A stretch of DNA of 64,000 nt from Algoriphagus antarcticus (GTDB taxonomy: Bacteria > Bacteroidota > Bacteroidia > Cytophagales > Cyclobacteriaceae): positions 1 to 64,000 of the forward strand of contig NZ_MSSW01000049.1 of assembly GCF_002150685.1 (NCBI RefSeq), given 5' to 3'. The notes beneath the pieces are model-generated. The model was not told where the DNA came from, ran no database searches, and saw only the letters and a program-made list of their open reading frames with translations. Position numbers and translations under genes: made by a program. Each line of letters begins with the position of its first letter. The stretch's first letter is position 1. Below, piece by piece: positions 53,011 to 60,552 of the stretch.

Positions 53011-54174
53011 TTAGAATGCAGGAATTTCAACTCCTTTAAATACAATCTCTTGATAATCATTTCTTTCGTATAGAATCCCCATCTGATTTTTACTAAGATA
53101 AACCAAATCGGAATAGGCAGTCCAAGTAGTGTTTTTGGGTATTTTCTTTTGATCTATTTCGGTTGGTTTTATCCAGGATTTGCCTAAATCTTTACTCCAT
53201 TTGATAGTAAGGTTATTTCTTTCATTTGGATTGGAGTTATTTGAATGTGCCAAAATTGTATCCCCATTTTCATCTTCAAAAGAGAGTATCGAGCCTTGAC
53301 AAACCGGATCAGTGAGACTTTCCTCAAAATATTGTTCCGACCATGTGGCCCCTCCATCTTCTGAAAAGGCCAAGATCCGCTGGCGAATATCTCCGCGTTG
53401 GTTTCGGGTGCTCATGATCATTCGGCCTTCAGGAAGTTCTGCGGCGATAGATTCATTTGAGCCAGGGAATTGGATTGATTCGGAAATTTGAAAGGATTTT
53501 CCATGATCATCAGTAAAGAATCCATGAGCTTGGTAATCCTTTGAATTCGTTTGAGGATTCCCTTCAGAATGATTTGCAGCCACGAAGATTCTGCCTTTGA
53601 ATTTACCCTTTTGGAATTGGAAGGCATGTCCGGGCGTATTAGCATAGTGGCGCCAATCTGCAGGATTCGTATAGTTTGGATTGAACTTGGGGTTATTAGG
53701 TTTGTGGACTTGGGTTGTAATATTCACTGGATCTTCCCAGCTTTTCCCTAAATCCAAGGACCGAATCATCCAAACCTCCCGTACGCCTTTATTCAATCGA
53801 ACATCATATTCGTGGTTGTTTCCCGAATTGTAAAAAAGATAAATCACACCTTCTGGAAATTCCGGATCGTGCAAATCGATCACTGGGGCAGGATTTCCTG
53901 CCTGTAGGCTGTCGAAGTCTACGATTGTTTGGAGGAGAGACCAAGTTTTTCCTTGATCGGAACTCCGCTTCATTACGAGGTTGATATCTCCGAAATCATC
54001 GAATCCATTAACTCTACCTTCTGCAAATGCTAATAAGTCTCCGTTAGGAATTGAAATAATGGCTGGGATTCTATAGATCGCATGACCTTCTTTTCCTCCT
54101 TCAAAGACGAGAGTTTCTTGAGCAAAGAGAATGGTAGAGTTAAATAGTAAGCAAAAGGCTAAAAGAAATCGCAT
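53011..54174 (-). CDS. GH33-like exo-alpha-sialidase, secreted
   Basis: Starting at MRFLLAFCLLFNSTILFAQ (54174; a longer frame starts at 54252 but spoils the signal peptide), the 387-residue protein is a classical sialidase. It has the arginine motif HAIYRIPAI near the N-terminus, then five Asp boxes S-x-D-x-G-x-x-W: SSDQGKTWSL, SLDLGKSWED, TDDHGKSFQI, SEDGGATWSE and SKDLGKSWIK. It cleaves terminal sialic acids or similar nonulosonates from glycans. It is the second propeller of sialidase type in the window, but no nanE, nanK or NanU-like genes accompany it. Confidence 0.9.
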   Translation of the reverse strand: MRFLLAFCLLFNSTILFAQETLVFEGGKEGHAIYRIPAIISIPNGDLLAFAEGRVNGFDDFGDINLVMKRSSDQGKTWSLLQTIVDFDSLQAGNPAPVIDLHDPEFPEGVIYLFYNSGNNHEYDVRLNKGVREVWMIRSLDLGKSWEDPVNITTQVHKPNNPKFNPNYTNPADWRHYANTPGHAFQFQKGKFKGRIFVAANHSEGNPQTNSKDYQAHGFFTDDHGKSFQISESIQFPGSNESIAAELPEGRMIMSTRNQRGDIRQRILAFSEDGGATWSEQYFEESLTDPVCQGSILSFEDENGDTILAHSNNSNPNERNNLTIKWSKDLGKSWIKPTEIDQKKIPKNTTWTAYSDLVYLSKNQMGILYERNDYQEIVFKGVEIPAF

Positions 54175-54426
54175 AAGGAAGAGTGCTGAATCCTTAAAAG
54201 GAAAGGAACTGTTTAAAGATAAAATTGAAATTGCAAAAAAAATTCTCTCCAAGCTTAAATCATTACCAATCTAATTTTTTCGCTTGGACTTTCTTACTTC
54301 AAGTTATTTTAAGTCACACATCAAAAAAGTTCCTTTCAATTCACTTAGAAGGTGCTTTTTTATGATTTTTAAACCCTAACCTCCGAGATGGTATTTCAGG
54401 ACTTTAATTGCGATAGCACTATGTCT

Positions 54427-55770
54427 TTAAATACTCTCCCCGTGCTGCGAAATATCCAATCCTATTTCTTCGTACTCTGGCCTTACGCGAAGCGTGACAA
54501 ACTTATTCAGAACGAAGAAAATCGCATAAGCCATCCCAAAAGAAAAGATAGATACTCCGACCAATACGAGCATATGTGATCCGAAAATAGCCCAGCCTCC
54601 ATGAAGTAGGCTAGAGCCTTCTTTGCCTGCGAAAATTGCTGTCAGGATCATACCCATTATTCCACCGATTCCGTGGCAGGCAAATACGTCTAGGGTGTCA
54701 TCTATTTTCTTCAAAAACTTTGCATGCATTGCCATATTAGAAACAATCGCACCTACTGCTCCAAAAAAGAAACTTTCAGGAACTGTGATATATCCCGCAG
54801 CTGGAGTGATCACTACCAGTCCGACTACGGCTCCTATACATGCTTGAAGTGCGGATATTTTTCTTCCCTGAATTCTGTCAAATAGCACCCAAGTCATCAT
54901 CGCTGTGGCTGAACTTATCGTCGTAGTCGCAAAGGCTAAGGCTGCTGTTGCATTTGCTCCAAAAGAAGATCCTGCATTAAATCCAAACCAGCCGAACCAC
55001 AGCATTCCTGTTCCTAAGAGTACATAAGTGATATTGGAAGGCTCGTGGTTGGGTTTGTTTCTTTTTCCCAAAAACAATGCACCAGCCAACGACGCAAGAC
55101 CTGCGCTAATATGAACGACAGTTCCTCCAGCAAAATCAAGTACGCCAAAGTAGGAGCCAATCAGTCCATTTGGATGCCAGACCATATGTGCAAGCGGTGC
55201 ATAAACGAATACGGAGAAAATCCCTATAAAGAAAAGGTAGCCTATAAATCTAACCCGCTCCGCAAAAGACCCCGTGATGATCGCGGGTGTGATCACTGCG
55301 AATTTCATCTGGAATAATGCGAATAGGATAAATGGGATCGTTGGCCCAAGTGTTTTATGTGGCAGTTCTGCGACCTGATCAAAGAATAGGTATTGAAATG
55401 GATTGCCGAAAATCCCGTATTTCACGCCATCGATAGTGATACCTATTGGGTCACCAAAGGCAATGCTGAATCCTACGACCACCCAAAGCATGGTGACTAC
55501 ACCCAAAGAAATGAAACTCTGAAGCATGGTGGAAATGAGGTTTTTCTTACCAACCATTCCTCCATAGAACAAAGAAAGTCCCGGAGTCATCAGCAAAACC
55601 AAACAGGAGGCAGTAAGCAACCAAGCTATATCCGCAAAGACCAATTGGTCTTCTGTTCCAAAATTTTCAAGGATAGGTTGACTGTGCTTCCAAAACAAAC
55701 CCAAGACAGGAGCTGCAATAGTAATTAGAAAAGCTACTTTCCACTTGAATTTCATTCCACTTTTTTCCAT
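54427..55770 (-). CDS. amt: Ammonium transporter (Amt family)
   Basis: The 447-residue inner-membrane protein has about eleven helices. Marks are LTASCLVLLMTPGLSLFYGG (about 52-71, family signature), VYAPLAHMVWHPNG with one pore His, DFAGGTVVHISAGLASLAGA (about 206-225), NAGSSFGANATAALAFATTT, FACHGIGGIMGMILTAIFAG with the second pore His, and a C-terminal RVRPEYEEIGLDISQHGES, which regulates the channel. It imports ammonium. No GlnK gene is next to it. A second ATG five codons later (MKFKWK) is an equally good start. Confidence 0.95.
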   Translation of the reverse strand: MEKSGMKFKWKVAFLITIAAPVLGLFWKHSQPILENFGTEDQLVFADIAWLLTASCLVLLMTPGLSLFYGGMVGKKNLISTMLQSFISLGVVTMLWVVVGFSIAFGDPIGITIDGVKYGIFGNPFQYLFFDQVAELPHKTLGPTIPFILFALFQMKFAVITPAIITGSFAERVRFIGYLFFIGIFSVFVYAPLAHMVWHPNGLIGSYFGVLDFAGGTVVHISAGLASLAGALFLGKRNKPNHEPSNITYVLLGTGMLWFGWFGFNAGSSFGANATAALAFATTTISSATAMMTWVLFDRIQGRKISALQACIGAVVGLVVITPAAGYITVPESFFFGAVGAIVSNMAMHAKFLKKIDDTLDVFACHGIGGIMGMILTAIFAGKEGSSLLHGGWAIFGSHMLVLVGVSIFSFGMAYAIFFVLNKFVTLRVRPEYEEIGLDISQHGESI

Positions 55771-56027
55771 GCACCAAAAGTAAAATAATTAATCTTTTAT
55801 TCTGTATTAATTGAGAATTACAGAATTAAAAGTTATTCACGGAATAAAAATGATTATTAAATAGTGCGATCGCAAAAAACGGCTTACAGTTTCTAATTGG
55901 GTAGCGCACAGACTTCTACCCTTTCATTTTCTCATAAGACTTGATTCCATAATCCCGTTGACAATGGTGAAAATTTCGAATGTGTTTTTTATTGGTGACT
56001 TAAATCCAGCTGATTACCTCTACTCCT

Positions 56028-56275
56028 TCACCAACACCTTTTCATCTGATACTGATGTAAAAAATCAGTACAAAAATCAAAATCATCTGGCCAGTATATG
56101 TCTCGGCCATTTTCATAAAGTGCAATTTTCTGGAAATATGCAGGTTCTAAAAGTGGCTGGCTTAGTTTATCTTCTTCTATAAAAGGATCAAAATCAATAG
56201 TCTTCTCCGAGTCATCGATAAAATTGAAATGTAGTTTTTATCCCCTTGTATGCTGTAATTGGTTAAACTGATCAT
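56028..56275 (-). pseudogene. DUF2442 domain gene with a single-base frameshift
   Basis: From an ATG at 56275 the minus strand reads MISLTNYSIQGDKN, then loses the frame in a run of A. One base out of phase it continues as LHFNFIDDSEKTIDFDPFIE, EPAYFQKIALYENGRDIYWP, DDFDFCTDFLHQYQ to a TGA at 56028-56030. Joined, this is a normal-length (about 82 residues) DUF2442 protein, whose usual features are the D-G/D-S-E-K-x-I-D-F and W-P-D-x-x-D-F motifs. Only one A is missing. DUF2442 is often paired with DUF4160 in toxin-antitoxin-like pairs; no DUF4160 gene was found here. Confidence 0.75.
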
Positions 56276-56638
56276 TGTGATAACCTAAAGTTGCATTTTG
56301 TCCAATATCTTTCCATCAGGAATGTTGATTCTGCTGCTTCATGAGTCTAAAAAAAGAATTTTATGAGGATTATTTAGAGGGGGACTTCAACGCAGTCAAA
56401 CCACGATTAGCCATTTGGAAATGAAGAGATTAAAGATTTTAGGCCAAGCCTCAACTGCCTGACCGTGCTTGAGCTTTTGAAGTAGGGTAGCTAGTTGAAT
56501 CCCAAACTGATTTGGATAGTAGGTGGTAATTGAAAACGTAAACTACATTCAGTGAATAAAATCACCTTTCCCTGGATAAAAAGAAGCACTTTAGCCAAAG
56601 AATAAAAAAACAATTTTTCATTTAGGAAATAAATTGGA
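56276..56638. other. Intergenic stretch without a recognisable gene
   Basis: These 363 bases before the M48 protease gene hold no supported gene. A faint echo of the first-4-kb repeat is seen at about 56500-56560 (GGTGGTAATTGAAAACGTAA, ACTACATTCAGTG), too diverged to count as a copy. Confidence 0.4.
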
Positions 56639-56689
56639 ATGAAATTTTCCATATACCCTTATAATCTAACCGCTAAAACTTGTGATCAT

Positions 56690-58135
56690 ATGAGACCTTT
56701 TAAGGATTTCCTAAACCTTTGTTCGGTATTAATACTGTTGAGTTTAAGCGCTTGTGCGATCAATCCTGTCACCGGAAAAAAGCAGATTGTACTGATGTCT
56801 GTAGCTCAGGAAGTCGCTATGGGACAGCAGTCTGACCCGGAAATTGTGGCCTTCTTCGGCCTATATGATGATCCCCAACTCCAAGAGTTTATCACAGCTA
56901 AGGGTAATGAAATGGCGGCAATCTCACACCGTCCAAAATTAGACTATGAGTTCAAAATAGTTGATTCCCCCGTCATTAATGCCTTTGCGGTCCCTGGTGG
57001 CTTTGTATATTTCACGAGAGGTATTATGGCGCACTTCAATAATGAAGCGGAGTTTGCGGGAGTTTTAGGTCATGAGATCGGACATGTTTCTGCCAGGCAC
57101 TCAGTGATTCAGCAAAGAAATCAGTTATTTGGTCAAATAGGACTCTTAGCAGGGATTATATTGGTACCCGAGCTCGGTCAATTCGTAGAGCCTTTGTCCC
57201 AAGGAATGCAGCTGGCGTTATTGAAATTCGGGAGAGATGCGGAGCGCCAATCTGATAAGTTAGGTGTAGATTATTCTTCTCAAATCGGGTATGATGCCAC
57301 TGAAATGGCTGGCTTTTTTGAAACATTAGAGCGTCAACAGGAAAATTCTGGAGCTGGCGAAATCCCGCCTTTTCTTTCCACACACCCTTCTCCGGAAGAG
57401 CGAAATGCCACGGTAGAGCGAATGGCGGAAGCATGGCAGGAAAAATCTAAAATGACTGAATTTGAAATAAATCGTGACAGTTATTTGAGGAAAATTGATG
57501 GCCTTATAGTAGGAGCAGATCCAAAGCAGGGATTTGTGGAAAATAATTCATTCTTTCATCCAGTACTGAAAATACAGTTTCCAATCCCGACATCTTGGAG
57601 TCATCAAAACACTCCCCAACAGTTTCGAATGGCTCCAAAGGATGGAGATGCCATCATGATGCTCACCTTAGCGCCTGGTGCTACCTTGGAGGAAGCAGCG
57701 AATGCCGTTCTGGAACGATACAAATTGACTATGGTGGAATCCAACAAGGAGACTATTAATGGATTGCCTGCAGTAATCATGGTTGCCGATCAGAAGCAGG
57801 AGGAAGTTACTACTCGGGTTCTTTCGTCTCTTATCCAGTTTGATGGTAATATTTACAGCCTCATGGGAGTTTCGGATATTTCAAAGTTTGGCTCTTATCA
57901 ACCGGTATTTTTAAGCACTATCCGTAAATTTCAGGAATTGCGGGATTCCGAAAAACTAAATCGCAAACCCGATATTATAAAGATCAAAACTGTTCCCAAG
58001 CAGATGAGCTTACAGGCAGCTTTTCAGAATTATGGTATGCCAGCCGAGCGCTTTGAAGAACTCGCCCTTCTTAACGGAATGCTTTTGACAGATCAATTGG
58101 ACAAGGGCATGCTGATCAAAGTCGTAGGAAAATAA
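56690..58135 (+). CDS. M48-family metalloprotease, lipoprotein (BepA/LoiP-like)
   Basis: The 481-residue form starting MRPFKDFLNLCSVLI gives a clean lipoprotein signal ending LSAC (Cys22). A longer frame from 56639 adds 17 residues and cannot be excluded. The protease core is FAVPGGFVYFTRGIMAHFNN, the zinc motif GHEIGHVSARH (H-E-x-x-H at about 128-132) and FGRDAERQSDKLGVDYSSQI with the third ligand Glu. The C-terminal third is a periplasmic domain that includes a LysM-like end (MPAERFEELALLNGMLLTDQ). It likely trims or repairs outer-membrane proteins. A strong terminator follows. Confidence 0.9.
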   Translation: MRPFKDFLNLCSVLILLSLSACAINPVTGKKQIVLMSVAQEVAMGQQSDPEIVAFFGLYDDPQLQEFITAKGNEMAAISHRPKLDYEFKIVDSPVINAFAVPGGFVYFTRGIMAHFNNEAEFAGVLGHEIGHVSARHSVIQQRNQLFGQIGLLAGIILVPELGQFVEPLSQGMQLALLKFGRDAERQSDKLGVDYSSQIGYDATEMAGFFETLERQQENSGAGEIPPFLSTHPSPEERNATVERMAEAWQEKSKMTEFEINRDSYLRKIDGLIVGADPKQGFVENNSFFHPVLKIQFPIPTSWSHQNTPQQFRMAPKDGDAIMMLTLAPGATLEEAANAVLERYKLTMVESNKETINGLPAVIMVADQKQEEVTTRVLSSLIQFDGNIYSLMGVSDISKFGSYQPVFLSTIRKFQELRDSEKLNRKPDIIKIKTVPKQMSLQAAFQNYGMPAERFEELALLNGMLLTDQLDKGMLIKVVGK

Positions 58136-58180
58136 TCAACTTAATTTTTGAGAATCTGTAGAATTCAATTCATATAAAAC

Positions 58181-58216
58181 AAAAAAAACCGAGCTAAAAA
58201 AGCTCGGTTTTTTTTG
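58181..58216. terminator. Bidirectional terminator between the M48 and DUF4197 genes
   Basis: ACCGAGCT (58188-58195) pairs with AGCTCGGT (58201-58208) around AAAAA, with seven A before the stem and eight T after it, so the A-T arms extend it further. It serves the plus-strand protease gene and, read the other way, the DUF4197 gene. Confidence 0.92.
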
Positions 58217-58245
58217 TTGACACTTAATTTGAATTCGATCTCAAT

Positions 58246-58974
58246 TTACTTTCTTTCCTTCTCGGCATAGCCAAATACCTTTTGTAATAGCGCCGATTTT
58301 CGGGCAGAAACCTGCTCACGGATTTTCAATTCTTCTTTGGCGATTTCAATAAAAAGCCCATCAATTGCTTTTTGAGTAACGTAGCTAGTCAGGTCTGTAT
58401 CCACTTTCTTTACAAAAGGAACCTTATTGTAACGGGTGGTGGCATCTTCCCAATATTTGGTGGCGTCCACTTTTTTTAGACTTCTGTCGATAACAGGTGA
58501 AAAGACCGCATTCAAACTGTCGCTAGTGGTTTTAGAGAAATACTGAGTAGCAGCATTGTTTTCTCCCAAAAGAATATTTTTCACATCTTGAATGGTCATT
58601 TGCTTGATAGCGCTTTGAAAAATCGGCTTGGCCTGAATTGCTGCATCTTCAGCTGCCCGGTTTACGCTGACCACGACTTGATCTACCATAGATCCAAGCC
58701 CTAATGTTCGAAGCGTATTTTCTATTTGCTTTGCCTCAGGCGGAAAAAGGATTTTTACATCCAGGTTATTTAAGTAGCCATCTTTCAGGTTAAGTCTTTC
58801 GGAGCTTATTCCTGTTGCTTGTTGTAGGGCTTCCTTCAGCGCTGAGTTGATTTCTGTATTAGATGGTGTCAACATTGACTGAGACATAGCATCCGTAATC
58901 TGCGTGACTGTAGCACATCCACTGAGTAGCAGGTAGCTTGATATAGTAAAGACTTGAGTAATTCGTTTGAACAT
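58246..58974 (-). CDS. DUF4197 lipoprotein
   Basis: The 242-residue protein has a lipobox (LLLSGC, Cys19) and matches the DUF4197 family: EINSALKEALQQATGISSER (about 42-61), LNNLDVKILFPPEAKQIENT, DQVVVSVNRAAEDAAIQAKP and IFQSAIKQMTIQDVKNILLG, with YVTQKAIDGLFIEIAKEELK near the end. The family is mostly helical and of unknown function, located in the periplasm or on the inner face of the outer membrane. It is a single gene. Confidence 0.9.
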   Translation of the reverse strand: MFKRITQVFTISSYLLLSGCATVTQITDAMSQSMLTPSNTEINSALKEALQQATGISSERLNLKDGYLNNLDVKILFPPEAKQIENTLRTLGLGSMVDQVVVSVNRAAEDAAIQAKPIFQSAIKQMTIQDVKNILLGENNAATQYFSKTTSDSLNAVFSPVIDRSLKKVDATKYWEDATTRYNKVPFVKKVDTDLTSYVTQKAIDGLFIEIAKEELKIREQVSARKSALLQKVFGYAEKERK

Positions 58975-59277
58975 GGTTTTTGAGATAGGGTAATGAAGAA
59001 TGTTTTTCGTTTCAGTTTAACCTACGCAAGGTATGTTAAAAAGGATGAGCTCAGAACTCATAGGAAATTTTTCGGTTGAAAGTGAAATTGCCCACGATTG
59101 ATCAGTTTTTATGTTCGAGATGAGTTTTCTAGTCTAAAATCGAAGCAACTTTTACAAGAGTTATCACCCAAATATGAATATCGATGAAATATTTATCATG
59201 AAAATTTTCTGATAAGTGGTATTATAATTAGAAAAATGATAATTTATCAAATCAAATCATGCAAATATCTTAATCAA

Positions 59278-60492
59278 ATGAATCTCAGACTCAACTCAGA
59301 ATTTGGTACGCTCAAAGCTGTTTTGATGCATAGGCCCGGAAAGGAAATTGACCGATTGACCCCATATAATAAGGAATATTTACTATTTGATGATGTGCCA
59401 TATCTCGAAGCACTTCAGAAAGAACACGATACTTTTTCGGACTTGATTAAATCATCAACGGGAGCGATGGTTTATCAGCTGAGAGAACTCTTGATTCGAG
59501 TACTTTATGATGAGCAGATTCTACTCAAATTGATGCAAAATGCACTTCAAAGATCTGGGCTATCACATCTGGCTGAAGCGATACTCGAACGATATTCTAC
59601 GGCCGAATGCGCAGGTATACTCACTGGTGGTTTGAAAATCCATGAATTGAGACGTAAAATACCAAAACTAAATCCCGGTGAATTGATGGATTACGCTTTC
59701 GCTATTACTCCTTGCCCGAATTTGTATTTCCAGCGTGACCCTATGGCAGTGACACCTGGAGGGATTATTTTTTCAAGTATGAAAATGGAGGGCAGGCAAC
59801 GTGAAGCAGATTTGCTTCGGACTATTTTTGAAAATCATCCAGACTTTAAAGACCATATCAATAAGCTTTATCCTTTGGAAGGAATGCATAATCCTCCGAG
59901 TATTGAAGGCGGCGATGTGATCATCCTTTCCCAGAAGGCTGTTGCGATCGGCAACTCGGAGCGTACCGATGAAAAGGCGATTTATCACGCAGCAAAAGCC
60001 CTGCTAGGAGAAGGTACAGTGGAGCGGGTTTATGAAGTGCATCTTCCTCAAAAGCGTCAATACATGCATTTGGATACGGTTTTCACCATTTTAGATGAGA
60101 ATCTGGCCTTGACTTATCCCGATGCGTTGAACTCCGTTTTGCAGACTTCGCTTTATACGTTGAAGGAAATTCGCGAGGACAAAGTTATCATCAAGCGGGA
60201 GGTATTAAAGGAATCGCTATTGACGATTTTGGAACGGGAAATCGCGCACTTGGAGATTCTTCATACGGCAGACGGAAATCCGGATTATGCCATGCGTGAG
60301 CAGTGGTTTGATGGTGCCAATGTATTTGCAATCGGTCCACGGCGTGTCATCTCATACAATCGAAACATCCATACTAACAGGGCTCTTCGCGAGATGGGAG
60401 TGGAGGTTTTGGAGATCCCTTCTTCGGAGCTTTCAAGAGGTCTTGGAGGACCGAGATGTATGACTATGCCGCTGAGTAGATCGCGAGTGTAG
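59278..60492 (+). CDS. arcA: Arginine deiminase
   Basis: Starting at MNLRLNSEFGTLKAVLMHRP (59278; the longer frame from 59236 adds 14 unusual residues), the 404-residue enzyme converts arginine to citrulline and ammonia. Catalytic features are FQRDPMAVTPGGIIFSSMKM (Asp region, about 151-170), EGGDVIILSQKAVAIGNSER, YMHLDTVFTILDENLALTYP with the catalytic His, and the Cys in GLGGPRCMTMPLSRS (Cys394). Neither ornithine carbamoyltransferase nor carbamate kinase is adjacent, so the full energy-yielding pathway is not encoded here. Alternative roles are nitrogen supply or alkalinisation. Confidence 0.93.
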   Translation: MNLRLNSEFGTLKAVLMHRPGKEIDRLTPYNKEYLLFDDVPYLEALQKEHDTFSDLIKSSTGAMVYQLRELLIRVLYDEQILLKLMQNALQRSGLSHLAEAILERYSTAECAGILTGGLKIHELRRKIPKLNPGELMDYAFAITPCPNLYFQRDPMAVTPGGIIFSSMKMEGRQREADLLRTIFENHPDFKDHINKLYPLEGMHNPPSIEGGDVIILSQKAVAIGNSERTDEKAIYHAAKALLGEGTVERVYEVHLPQKRQYMHLDTVFTILDENLALTYPDALNSVLQTSLYTLKEIREDKVIIKREVLKESLLTILEREIAHLEILHTADGNPDYAMREQWFDGANVFAIGPRRVISYNRNIHTNRALREMGVEVLEIPSSELSRGLGGPRCMTMPLSRSRV

Positions 60493-60552
60493 CGTTCCAT
60501 AGCTGTCGGGACGGATTTCGTGCAGGTAATCCCGTTAACTAAAAGGATCAAA

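Noticed and set aside
55771..55870. Promoter-like TACTTTTG just upstream of amt
   Set aside because: It fits the TAnnTTTG element but lies only four bases from the first ATG and has no TTTG at the right distance upstream.
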